A stretch of 64,000 nt of DNA from Pacificoceanicola sp048553275. GTDB taxonomy: Bacteria; Pseudomonadota; Alphaproteobacteria; Rhodobacterales; Rhodobacteraceae. The first letter of the stretch is position 1. Every line of letters begins with the position of its first letter. This document shows positions 16,868 to 24,666 of the stretch, piece by piece. Position numbers and translations under genes: made by a program. The DNA lies in contig NZ_JBLZMW010000006.1 of NCBI RefSeq assembly GCF_048553275.1, positions 124,001 through 188,000 of the forward strand. Reading direction: 5' to 3'. Under the pieces are notes generated by a model. The model did no database searches. It was not told the DNA's origin and worked only from the letters and a program-made list of their open reading frames with translations.

Positions 16868-17821
16868 ATGCTGAATGATATTTTCATCAATCCCTTCGTG
16901 GACATGTTCGCCGCGCCGGATTTCCTGTTGCAGGTACTCTGGGAAGGACTCGTCTCCGGCATCCTCTATGCGCTGATCGCGTTGGGATTCGTGCTGATTT
17001 TCCGCTCGTCGCGAATCTTCAACTTTGCGCAGGGCATCATGGTGGTCTTTGCCGCGCTGACGCTTGTCGGTCTGCACAGCTTCGGCGTGCCGGCGTGGAT
17101 TTCCGTGGTGCTGACGCTGGGGGTGATGTTCCTCTTGGCGGTGTCGATCGAGCGGGTCGTTTTGCGCCCCTTGGTCGGGCAGCCGGACATCATCCTCTTC
17201 ATGGCGACCATCGGCATCACGCTGTTCCTCATTGGTCTTGGCGAGATCATTTTCGGCGGTGAGAACAAGGTGATGATTACCGAGGAGCTGGGCATTCCGA
17301 CCGGTTCGGTTGTCCTGGAACCCTGGGGCGGTTTGCTGATCCTTGAGCAGAAAGACATTACGGCCGTTGTCGTGGCGGCCCTGCTCGTGGTGGCGCTGCT
17401 GCTGTTCCTGAACAAGACGCGCATGGGCCGGGCGATCCGGGCGCTGGGCGACGATCATCAGGCGGCGCTGTCCGTAGGGATTTCGCTCCAGACGGTTTGG
17501 GTGCTGGTCTGGTTCATCGCGGGGATCATCGCGCTGGTCACGGGCATTGCCTGGGGCGCACGGGCCGGGGTGTCCTTTGCGCTGGAGGTGATTGCCTACA
17601 AGGCGCTGCCGGTGCTGATGCTCGGTGGGCTTGAGTCGATCACCGGTGCCATCATCGGCGGGCTGATGATCGGTATTCTGGAAAAACTGTTCGAGATTTA
17701 CTGGGGGCAGCCGTTGCTTGGCGGCAATACCGAGACGTGGTTTGCCTTTGTCCTCGCGTTGATCGTGTTGCTCTTCCGTCCGCAGGGGCTGTTTGGCGAG
17801 CGTATCATCGAAAGGGTCTAG
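16868..17821 (+). CDS. livH: LIV-type ABC transporter permease LivH
   Basis: First inner-membrane permease of the importer (317 aa, about eight hydrophobic helices). It carries the family signatures GLVSGILYALIALGFVLIFRSSRIFNFAQG in the N-terminal third and the cytoplasmic-loop motif KTRMGRAIRALGDDHQAALSVGIS, which contacts the ATPases. RBS GGAGAAG precedes the ATG. The C-terminus LIVLLFRPQGLFGERIIERV is typical. It pairs with LivM, from which it is separated by two small genes and a 12-bp hairpin. Confidence 0.93.
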   Translation: MLNDIFINPFVDMFAAPDFLLQVLWEGLVSGILYALIALGFVLIFRSSRIFNFAQGIMVVFAALTLVGLHSFGVPAWISVVLTLGVMFLLAVSIERVVLRPLVGQPDIILFMATIGITLFLIGLGEIIFGGENKVMITEELGIPTGSVVLEPWGGLLILEQKDITAVVVAALLVVALLLFLNKTRMGRAIRALGDDHQAALSVGISLQTVWVLVWFIAGIIALVTGIAWGARAGVSFALEVIAYKALPVLMLGGLESITGAIIGGLMIGILEKLFEIYWGQPLLGGNTETWFAFVLALIVLLFRPQGLFGERIIERV

Positions 17822-17826
17822 ACGGT

Positions 17827-17854
17827 CCCCGTCGGAGCGAAGGCTTCGGCGGGG
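17827..17854 (+). terminator. intercistronic hairpin after livH
   Basis: CCCCGTCGGAGC (17827-17838) pairs with GCTTCGGCGGGG (17843-17854), with wobbles, around a GAAG tetraloop: a 12-bp stem 5 nt after the livH stop. There is no U-run, so it is more likely an mRNA-processing or stability element than a terminator. Confidence 0.5.
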
Positions 17855-17923
17855 ATCGGGAGACGGGGAGAACGGATTGGCGCTGACGGGAGATGGCGCC
17901 GGATTTTGGGAGGAGCGGGCGTC

Positions 17924-18172
17924 ATGTCCAAGGTAATTGCGGTGTTGAATGTTGTGGCCTGGTCAGGGTTCTGGTGCTTTGGCTATCTCGCACTGACAAC
18001 GGATCCTGACGCCTCCGGGCGGATGGTGATCGCGCTGTTGCTGGCGGTTGTCGGCGCCGGAGCCGGGCTTTGGGCCTGGTTCTGGATCGCGCGCTACAGC
18101 GAGGCGACGGGCTATGCCCCGAAGACCGGAAGCCGGACGCGGTTCGATCTCGATGAGGGGCTGGATGTCTGA
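17924..18172 (+). CDS. small two-helix membrane protein of the liv operon
   Basis: 82-aa protein with two transmembrane helices (about residues 4-24 and 35-56) and a charged C-terminal tail (YSEATGYAPKTGSRTRFDLDEG). GGGAGGAG sits 7-12 nt before ATG 17924, so this start is strong. Its last codons overlap the next small gene by 8 nt. The position between livH and livM suggests a membrane accessory of the importer, but I recognise no family. Confidence 0.65.
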   Translation: MSKVIAVLNVVAWSGFWCFGYLALTTDPDASGRMVIALLLAVVGAGAGLWAWFWIARYSEATGYAPKTGSRTRFDLDEGLDV

Positions 18173-18434
18173 GAAACCAAGACCGCACGGGGCCTTCGAT
18201 ATGGAGGAGCCGGGTGTGACCCCGGTGCCGGACGTGGCCGATCTGGCGCGCGGCGCCAATGGTCTGGGCGAGCCCTATGAGCCGGATGCGCTGGCGCGGG
18301 GGATTTTGGATGCGCAGTTCCATGCGGCGCAGGCGATGCTCACCGCATCCATGAGCCTGACGACAGGCTCGCTGCGGGCGATTGCGGCGTTCTGGGGCGC
18401 CGGGTCGCCGCGGGACAGGAAAGACGACGGTTAG
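18165..18434 (+). CDS. small hypothetical protein of the liv operon
   Basis: 89-aa soluble protein, acidic and Pro-rich at the N-terminus (EEPGVTPVPDVADLARG), with a predicted helix over DALARGILDAQFHAAQAMLTASMSLTTGS and a basic C-terminal end. Its ATG overlaps the end of the preceding membrane-protein gene by 8 nt, implying coupled translation. No known domain is visible. It may be a cytoplasmic partner of the two-helix protein. Confidence 0.55.
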   Translation: MSEKPRPHGAFDMEEPGVTPVPDVADLARGANGLGEPYEPDALARGILDAQFHAAQAMLTASMSLTTGSLRAIAAFWGAGSPRDRKDDG

Positions 18435-18473
18435 GCCCCGCGCAGGCAGGTCAGCCCGAGGGAGGAACGGGAT

Positions 18474-18500
18474 GTAGGGCGGGGCTTTGCCCCGCACCCC
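18474..18500. repeat. REP-like GC hairpin upstream of livM
   Basis: GTAGGGCGGGGCTTTGCCCC followed by GCACCCC forms a GGGGC-TTT-GCCCC hairpin. It is the near-exact inverse of the element at 19601-19627 on the other side of livM; a third relative is at 63269. It lies just before the ribosome-binding site of livM. Confidence 0.6.
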
Positions 18501-18522
18501 GGCGAGAGGAAAGAGACGGAAC

Positions 18523-19599
18523 ATGCTGTATCGCACCGCAGGACAATTCAAGACGAGTTATGAGTCGGATCAGGCGTTATTCCCGATCAAGCAAGATGCC
18601 TTTTTACTTGCGGTGATCCTGCTTCTGGTCGCGGTGATCTTTCCGCTGACCGCCAGCGAGTTCACCTTTCAGACGCTGCTGATCCCGATCCTGATCTATT
18701 CGCTGGCGGCGCTGGGGCTGAACATCCTGACCGGGTTTGCCGGTCAGCTGTCCCTCGGGACGGCGGCCTTCATGGGTGTCGGCGCCTATGCCTGCTACAA
18801 GATGATCACGTTGATGCCGTGGATGAACCCGGTGGTCGCGATCCTGCTCTCTGGCGTCTTCAGCGCCGGGATCGGGGTGGCTTTTGGCATACCCTCGCTT
18901 CGGATCAAGGGGTTCTACCTCGCCATTGCCACGCTCGCCGCGCAGTTCTTTCTTGTCTGGCTTTTCGAGAAATGGTCCTGGCTTTATAACGACAATGCCT
19001 CCGGTGCGATCCAGGTGCCGAACATGGAGATGTTCGGGGTCTATGTGGCCGGTCCGCAGGCCAATTCGCTGGTGCAGTACTACGTGGTGCTGTTCATTGT
19101 CGCGCTCCTGACCTGGGTGTGCATCAACCTCACGCGCGGCAATCTGGGCCGGACGTGGAAGGCGACGCGGGACATGGACATCGCGGCAGAGCTGATCGGC
19201 ATCAACCTGATGAAGTCCAAGCTCACGGCCTTTGCCGTCTCGTCCTATATCGTGGGGGTTTCAGGGGCCCTGTTCGTCTTCATGTGGCGCGGCGCTGCAG
19301 AGCCGAACCTGTTCGATATTCCGCTCTCGTTCCGCATCCTGTTCATTGCAATCATCGGCGGCCTTGGCTCGATCATGGGCAATTACCTTGGAGCGATCCT
19401 GATCGTGGGTTTGCCGGTGGTACTGAACCTGTTGCCGAATGCGCTTGGGATTCCGATCAGTTCGGCCACGGTCGAGCATTTGAACATCATGATCGTCGGC
19501 AGCCTGATCGTGTTTTTCCTGATCGTGGAGCCGCATGGCCTGGCGCAGCTCTGGCGATTGATCCGGGAAAAGCTGATCATCTGGCCGTTCCCCCATTGA
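18523..19599 (+). CDS. livM: LIV-type ABC transporter permease LivM
   Basis: Second permease of the importer (358 aa). Start ATG 18523 after GAGGAAAGAG. A hydrophilic N-terminus (about 25 residues) is followed by roughly nine helices. It contains the family motif LNILTGFAGQLSLGTAAFMGVGAYA and the cytoplasmic loop GNLGRTWKATRDMDIAAELIGIN. It works with LivH as a heterodimer driven by LivG and LivF. Flanked on both sides by inverted copies of the same GC-rich repeat, which is unusual for an operon gene. Confidence 0.93.
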   Translation: MLYRTAGQFKTSYESDQALFPIKQDAFLLAVILLLVAVIFPLTASEFTFQTLLIPILIYSLAALGLNILTGFAGQLSLGTAAFMGVGAYACYKMITLMPWMNPVVAILLSGVFSAGIGVAFGIPSLRIKGFYLAIATLAAQFFLVWLFEKWSWLYNDNASGAIQVPNMEMFGVYVAGPQANSLVQYYVVLFIVALLTWVCINLTRGNLGRTWKATRDMDIAAELIGINLMKSKLTAFAVSSYIVGVSGALFVFMWRGAAEPNLFDIPLSFRILFIAIIGGLGSIMGNYLGAILIVGLPVVLNLLPNALGIPISSATVEHLNIMIVGSLIVFFLIVEPHGLAQLWRLIREKLIIWPFPH

Positions 19600-19600
19600 A

Positions 19601-19627
19601 GGGTGCGGGGCAGAGCCCCGCCCTACG
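19601..19627. repeat. REP-like GC hairpin downstream of livM
   Basis: GGGTGCGGGGCAGAGCCCCG followed by CCCTAC is the inverted counterpart of 18474-18500 with one internal substitution (CAG for AAG side). It forms GGGGC-AGA-GCCCC directly after the livM stop codon and before the binding-protein gene. Confidence 0.6.
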
Positions 19628-19706
19628 ACATCGGTGTGCCCCGGGAGGAGCGGGGCCCGCAGAGACAAGCAGACGTGACACAATACATTCTCAGGGAGGA
19701 GATACC

Positions 19707-20999
19707 ATGAAACACTTCACCAAGCTGGCGATTGCCGCCGCCGTGGCGGGCATGACCGCGGGCGCGGCCATGGCGCAGGAGCTGTATACGCCGAATCTTG
19801 CCTATCGCACCGGGCCATTTGCGGCCACGGGCATTCCGCTGATGAACGGTCAGGCCGACTACCTGGCCATGCTGAACGCGCGCGACGGCGGCATCGGCGG
19901 GGTTCCGATCAATGCCGAGGAATGCGAAACCGGGTATTCCACCGAAAAAGGCGTGGAATGCTATGAAAAGGTCAAGAGCACCGCGATCGTGACGCAACCC
20001 TGGTCCACCGGCATTACGCTACAGGTTCTGCCCAAGACCAACGTCGACGAGATCCCGATCCTTGCGCCCGGCTACGGCTTTTCGCCGATGATGGACGGCA
20101 AGACCTTCCAGTGGGCCTACAACACGCCTGCCGGCTATTGGGACGCTGCGGACATGATCATCCAGTACCTCGAAGGTCAGGGCAGCCTTGAGGGCAAGAA
20201 GATCGCCTTCCTGCACCTGGACCATCCGTTCGGCAAGGAGCCGCTGCCTATTCTGGAGATGCACTCGGCAGACAAGGGGTTCGAGCTGGTGCCGATCCCT
20301 GTTGGTCTGAAAGAAATGCAGAACCAGTCTGCCCAGTGGCTGCAGGTCCGCCGCGAGCGTCCCGATTACGTGGTCATGTGGGGCTGGGGTGCGATGAACG
20401 CCGGAGCCATTACCGAAGCGGTCAAGACCAAGTTCCCGATGGAGAACATGGTGGGTGTCTGGTGGTCCGGGCATGACGCCGACCTCGCCATCGTCGGCGA
20501 CAAGGGCAAGGGCTACAAGTCGATCAGCTGGTCCTTCCCGAACATGGATGCGCCGGTCATGGCGGACATCAAGAAGTACGTCGTTGATGCGGGCAATTCG
20601 AAGTCCAACGAGACCGAGATGCAGGGCGTCTTCTACGGGCGCGGCATCGTGATCTCGGCGATCCTCGCCGAGGGGATCCACGCGGCCCAGGAGGAATTCG
20701 GCACGGCGCAGATCGACGCCAAGCAACTGCGCTGGGGTCTTGAAAACATCGATATGACCGAAGAGCGGATTGCCGAACTGGGCCTCGACGGCATGGTGCC
20801 GCCGTTCAAGACCTCCTGTTCCGACCATACCGGCCGCTCCGGTGGCTGGATGCTCGAATGGGACGGCGAGAAGTTCGTCAAGGTTTCCGATCACCTGATG
20901 CCGAATGTCGATGGCTACAAGGCGCTTGTCGCCGAGAAGGCCGCCGAATATGCCGAGGCCAATGCGCCCTGGTCGGTGAACGAAGCCTGCGACGGCTGA
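19707..20999 (+). CDS. LIV-type ABC transporter periplasmic substrate-binding protein
   Basis: 430-aa periplasmic binding protein of the type-1 fold used by HAAT importers. The signal peptide is at about 1-23 (AAAVAGMTAGAAMA before QELYTPN). AGGGAGGAG precedes the ATG. The mature part begins with LAYRTGPFAATGIPLMNGQ and contains the paired-lobe signature GKKIAFLHLDHPFGKEPL. It is longer than classic LivK/LivJ (about 370 aa) and lacks their usual amino-acid-recognition signature as far as I can see. With two CoA ligases alongside, an organic acid is at least as likely a ligand as an amino acid. Confidence 0.88.
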   Translation: MKHFTKLAIAAAVAGMTAGAAMAQELYTPNLAYRTGPFAATGIPLMNGQADYLAMLNARDGGIGGVPINAEECETGYSTEKGVECYEKVKSTAIVTQPWSTGITLQVLPKTNVDEIPILAPGYGFSPMMDGKTFQWAYNTPAGYWDAADMIIQYLEGQGSLEGKKIAFLHLDHPFGKEPLPILEMHSADKGFELVPIPVGLKEMQNQSAQWLQVRRERPDYVVMWGWGAMNAGAITEAVKTKFPMENMVGVWWSGHDADLAIVGDKGKGYKSISWSFPNMDAPVMADIKKYVVDAGNSKSNETEMQGVFYGRGIVISAILAEGIHAAQEEFGTAQIDAKQLRWGLENIDMTEERIAELGLDGMVPPFKTSCSDHTGRSGGWMLEWDGEKFVKVSDHLMPNVDGYKALVAEKAAEYAEANAPWSVNEACDG

Positions 21000-21009
21000 T
21001 CGTGGTACG

Positions 21010-21040
21010 GCCACCGGCGGCGGCTGTTGTCGCCGGTGGC
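21010..21040 (+). terminator. intercistronic hairpin after the binding-protein gene
   Basis: A perfect 10-bp stem, GCCACCGGCG (21010-21019) with CGCCGGTGGC (21031-21040), with an 11-nt loop, starts 10 nt after the stop. No T-run follows. Hairpins here often protect the upstream message, raising binding-protein level relative to LivF. Confidence 0.6.
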
Positions 21041-21088
21041 AGTCAGGCAGTGTCCGGGCGGAATGGCTTCGGGCAGCCGGTGAAATTT

Positions 21089-21116
21089 GGATATTTTGAC
21101 AGAGAAGAAGCAGGGG
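21089..21116 (+). repeat. dispersed intergenic motif, copy C
   Basis: GGATATTTTGACAGAGAAG, AAG, then CAGGGG: matches copy D on the other strand with one difference in the 22-nt core. It lies 36 bp before the livF start. Confidence 0.6.
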
Positions 21117-21145
21117 CGATGTGCTCCTGAACCGAGGGAAGCGCC

Positions 21146-21970
21146 ATGCTGGATGCCGGAAAGACCGATCAGAGCCTTCTGGAGGTCAATAATATCGAGG
21201 TGATCTACAATCACGTGATCCTCGTTCTGAAGGGCGTGTCGCTGAGCGTGAAGCAGGGAGGGATCACCGCTTTGCTTGGCGGCAATGGCGCGGGCAAGAC
21301 CACGACGTTGAAGGCGATTTCCAACCTGCTGCACTCAGAGCGGGGCGAGGTGACAAAGGGCAGCATCCTTTACAAGGGCGAGCGGGTTCAGGATCTCGAT
21401 CCCGCCGCACTGGTCAAAAAAGGTGTCATTCAGGTCATGGAGGGGCGGCATTGTTTTGAGCATCTGACCGTCGAGGAGAATCTGATGACCGGGGCCTATA
21501 CCCGGCGCGATGGCAAGGGCGCTGTCGAGGCGGACCTGCAAATGGTTTACGACTACTTCCCGCGTCTCAAGGAGCGGCGGAAGAGTCAGGCGGGGTATAC
21601 CTCGGGCGGCGAACAGCAGATGACGGCGGTGGGCCGGGCGCTGATGAGCCGTCCGGAGATGATCCTGCTCGATGAGCCGTCGATGGGGCTTGCACCGCAG
21701 TTGGTCGAGCAGATTTTCGAGATCGTGAAGTCGATCAATGAGAAGGAAGGCGTGTCCTTTCTGCTGGCGGAACAGAACACCAACGTTGCGCTTAAATACG
21801 CGCATATGGGCTATATTCTGGAGAATGGCCGGGTGGTTATGGATGGCCCGGCGGCGGAGCTGCGCGAGAATCCGGATGTGAAGGAATTCTACCTCGGGGT
21901 GTCGGACGAGGGCCGCAAGTCGTTTCGCGATGTCCGATCCTATCGTCGTCGCAAGCGGTGGTTGGCGTAA
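21146..21970 (+). CDS. livF: LIV-type ABC transporter ATP-binding protein LivF
   Basis: Second ATPase of the importer (274 aa). Walker A is LGGNGAGKTTTLK, the signature YTSGGEQQMTAVGRAL, Walker B MILLDEPSMGLAPQ, and the H-loop LLAEQNTN carries Gln in place of His, as in many LivF proteins. It has an about 10-residue N-terminal extension and a basic C-terminal tail (SYRRRKRWLA). Start ATG 21146 after GAGGGAAG. It is the last core transporter gene; a cupin gene follows after 44 nt. Confidence 0.92.
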   Translation: MLDAGKTDQSLLEVNNIEVIYNHVILVLKGVSLSVKQGGITALLGGNGAGKTTTLKAISNLLHSERGEVTKGSILYKGERVQDLDPAALVKKGVIQVMEGRHCFEHLTVEENLMTGAYTRRDGKGAVEADLQMVYDYFPRLKERRKSQAGYTSGGEQQMTAVGRALMSRPEMILLDEPSMGLAPQLVEQIFEIVKSINEKEGVSFLLAEQNTNVALKYAHMGYILENGRVVMDGPAAELRENPDVKEFYLGVSDEGRKSFRDVRSYRRRKRWLA

Positions 21971-22014
21971 TCGGGGCGCGTGCCCATGACTGAACCGGTA
22001 CAGGAGATTTGCCG

Positions 22015-22401
22015 ATGATGAAGGCCGTATTGATTTGCGCGTTGGCCGCCATGGCGGCACCGGCCGTGGCGCAGGATGCCCTGGTGACGCGCGAGATCCT
22101 GCAGGAAAAGCCGCTGAGCGGGGTCGATGGCATGGTGGTGATCCTGTCGCGGTTGGTGATCGAGCCGGGTGGGCGCATTCCGCTGCACACGCATGCGGGC
22201 GACGAACACGCGATGGTGCTGCATGGCGGTCAGGTGTTGTTGCCCAATGGCAAGGAGGCGGCTTTTGCGGAGGGCATGACGCTGTTTTTCGAGGCGGGCA
22301 GTGTGCATGGCGGCGTGACCAACAAGAGCGCCGCGCCCATGACGCTATTGACCACGCATGTCGTGAAGGCGGGCGAGCCGTTCCAGACGCTTGCGGACTA
22401 G
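22015..22401 (+). CDS. periplasmic cupin-domain protein
   Basis: 128-aa single-domain cupin with a signal peptide (residues 1-21, ending APAVAQ before DALVT). Cupin motif 1 is PLHTHAGDEHAMVLHGG, with two metal-binding His and a Glu. Motif 2 is GMTLFFEAGSVHGGVTN. Start ATG 22015 is preceded by AGGAG; the TTG at 22009 is less likely. It follows livF in the same direction, so it may be a periplasmic accessory of the uptake system. Cupins of this size have many possible roles and no substrate can be named. Confidence 0.8.
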   Translation: MMKAVLICALAAMAAPAVAQDALVTREILQEKPLSGVDGMVVILSRLVIEPGGRIPLHTHAGDEHAMVLHGGQVLLPNGKEAAFAEGMTLFFEAGSVHGGVTNKSAAPMTLLTTHVVKAGEPFQTLAD

Positions 22402-22459
22402 GCCGCGCGGACCGTCGAAAGGTGAGCCGATGACGATACCCTGCATGGACGCCGAGGCG

Positions 22460-23284
22460 TCAGGCCACGCGCTCGCGGCGCATTTCGTCGATCCGGGCCA
22501 ACGCCTCTTGCCGCGTGTTACGGATATTGGGACGGAAATCCTGCGCAGTCGCGCGACGGCGGATTTCTTCCTCCGTTTCCGATCCGGGGGCGTAGCGCAC
22601 GGTGCCGAGCGAATGGGCGAGATTGAGCGTCTTGCCGCGAAAGGCGTGCTGGACCCAGGCAGCAGGCTCGATGCGGCAGCCGTCGTAATTGATGAGGAAG
22701 AACCACTTGGCCTGACCGGTGTCGGCGATGCGCTCATCGATGTGGTCATGGAAATCGCCGACGTCGCGCGCGTGGAAGAAGGTGAAATGCGAGAAGTCGA
22801 TCTTCAGGATCTGCCCCTCCGGGTCGAAGCTGACGCGGCGGACGAAATCACTGGTCGCGTAGTTGGGATCGTGCAGAACACCGCTCTTGCGGCGCTTGGA
22901 GGGCAGGGCGGCGAGGCGGGCGCGGGCGTCGTCTCGATCGGTGAAGAGATTGGGATCGAAGCGCTCGGTCTGGGAGTCGCGCCGGATCTGCGCGGCGGTC
23001 TCTGGCGAGGCGTCAAAGCGGACCGTGCCCATGGAATGCGCCATGTTGAGCGCGCGGCCACGGCGGGCGTAGTCGATCCAGGCGGAGCTGTCGATGCGCA
23101 GCCCGTGCAGGTTGATGAGGAAGAACCAAAGGTCCTCGCTGCTCTGGGCGATGCGGGTTTCGATGTGGTCATAGAGCCGGTTCACCATGGGGCTGTCTTC
23201 CAGGTCCAGTCCCGAGAGATCGACCTCCATGGTCTGGCAGGCCTCGTCGAAACGAATACGCGACTCGAATCCCGGTTTTGTCAT
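22460..23284 (-). CDS. internally duplicated protein of unknown function
   Basis: 274-aa soluble protein built from two copies of one module of about 118 residues: copy 1 at about 11-126 and copy 2 at about 151-268, offset 141. Shared blocks include WFFLIN (53-58 and 194-199), an RID/RIE-SAW segment, and LNMAHSMGTVRF matched by LNLAHSLGTVRY. Each module has the alternating strand/helix pattern of STAS-like folds, but I recognise no named family. Start ATG 23284 is preferred to an upstream GTG. Encoded against the liv genes, divergent from the PaaK-like ligase. Confidence 0.75.
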   Translation of the reverse strand: MTKPGFESRIRFDEACQTMEVDLSGLDLEDSPMVNRLYDHIETRIAQSSEDLWFFLINLHGLRIDSSAWIDYARRGRALNMAHSMGTVRFDASPETAAQIRRDSQTERFDPNLFTDRDDARARLAALPSKRRKSGVLHDPNYATSDFVRRVSFDPEGQILKIDFSHFTFFHARDVGDFHDHIDERIADTGQAKWFFLINYDGCRIEPAAWVQHAFRGKTLNLAHSLGTVRYAPGSETEEEIRRRATAQDFRPNIRNTRQEALARIDEMRRERVA

Positions 23285-23388
23285 GGTGGGGCCTCCGTTC
23301 CTCCGTGGATGCCACAACTTATAGGGGCAGAGCCGCCCCGACCTTGTTTCAGATCAAAGCGCCCGCGCTCGGGCGGATGGAGACGGCG

Positions 23389-24561
23389 ATGACCAGCTAT
23401 TTCGACGACTTGGAAACCCGTTCGCAGGATGCCCGCGAGGCGGCGCATCTGGAGGGGCTGAACGCACAATTGGCGAAATACGGGATTGATCCGGTCGAAA
23501 CGCTTGGCGATCTGAAGGCTTTGCCGGTGTTGCGCAAATCCGAACTGTCCCGACGACAGGCGGAAAACCCGCCTTTTGGCGGGCTGCCGGTGTCGAATAT
23601 TGCTCATGTCTTCCAATCACCGGGGCCCATCTACGAGCCGGGTGGCGCGAGCCATGATTGGTGGCGCATGGGGCGCTTTCTCAATGCCTGCGGCGTCGGG
23701 CCGGGGGACGTTGTGCAGAACTGTTTCGGCTACCACCTCACGCCCGCCGGGATGATTTTCGAAAATGGCGCGCGGGCGGTGGGCGCGACGGTGTTGCCCG
23801 CCGGAACCGGGCAGACGGAGTTGCAGGTGCAGGCGGCCAGAGACCTTGGCGTCACGGCCTATGCGGGCACGCCCGATTACCTGAAGATCATACTGGAGAA
23901 GGCCGACGCGCTGGATATTCGCCTTGGCATCACGCGGGCGGCGGTCGGGGGCGGGGCGCTTTTTCCCTCGCTTCGAGCCTACTACGCGGAGCGCGGCATC
24001 AGCTGTCTTCAGTGCTATGCCACCGCCGATCTGGGCAATATCGCCTACGAGAGTCCGGCGCAGGAGGGCATGATCCTCGATGAGCATGTGATCGTGGAGA
24101 TCTGCACCCCGGGTACGGGCGATCCTGTGGCCGAGGGTGAGGTTGGCGAGGTGGTCGTCACGTCGCTTAATCCCGATTATCCGCTGATCCGCTTTGGCAC
24201 CGGCGATCTGAGCGCGGTAATGGCGGGAACAAGCCCCTGCGGGCGCACCAACCGGCGGATCAAAGGCTGGATGGGGCGTGCGGATCAGACAACGAAGATC
24301 AAGGGCATGTTCGTCCGCCCCGAGCAGGTGGCGCAGCTTGTGGCACGGCACGACGAGATCGCGCGCGCCCGCGTCGTGGCCAGCCGCGAGGGCGAGATGG
24401 ACGTGATGACCGTGCGGATCGAGACGGGCGCGGGCGACGCGGCGTCTTTCGAGGCCAGCGTGGCGGAGGTGCTCAAGCTCAAGGGCAGGGTCGAGATTGT
24501 CCCGATGGGCGGCCTGCCGCGTGACGGGCTGGTGATCGAGGACACGCGGAGCTACGACTGA
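23389..24561 (+). CDS. phenylacetate-CoA ligase-like AMP-forming enzyme
   Basis: 390-aa member of the PaaK branch of AMP-forming ligases, expected to convert an aromatic or other acid to its CoA ester. Family features: an N-terminal helical region with LKALPVLRKSELSR, NCFGYHLTPAG, the adenylate-site YATADLGNIAYES, LIRFGTGDLS, and GRADQTTKIKGMFVRPEQV. The Ser/Thr/Gly P-loop usual in PaaK is replaced by FQSPGPIYEPGG. This form is seen in liv-linked ligases of this order. Start ATG 23389 after GGAG. It is a second, unrelated ligase in the same cluster. Confidence 0.85.
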   Translation: MTSYFDDLETRSQDAREAAHLEGLNAQLAKYGIDPVETLGDLKALPVLRKSELSRRQAENPPFGGLPVSNIAHVFQSPGPIYEPGGASHDWWRMGRFLNACGVGPGDVVQNCFGYHLTPAGMIFENGARAVGATVLPAGTGQTELQVQAARDLGVTAYAGTPDYLKIILEKADALDIRLGITRAAVGGGALFPSLRAYYAERGISCLQCYATADLGNIAYESPAQEGMILDEHVIVEICTPGTGDPVAEGEVGEVVVTSLNPDYPLIRFGTGDLSAVMAGTSPCGRTNRRIKGWMGRADQTTKIKGMFVRPEQVAQLVARHDEIARARVVASREGEMDVMTVRIETGAGDAASFEASVAEVLKLKGRVEIVPMGGLPRDGLVIEDTRSYD

Positions 24562-24666
24562 GCCGGAGATCGCGCGCCCTGACCCGTGATATTGGATAAC
24601 AGCGGGGTACGGGGCTACCTTTGAGCCAACGGGTGCAGTGCGCCCATTGGTTATGGAGGATGACAT

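Noticed and set aside
18474..19627. Insertion sequence around livM bounded by inverted repeats
   Set aside because: No transposase; livM is a normal permease in its normal operon place. The repeats are kept as REP-like elements instead.
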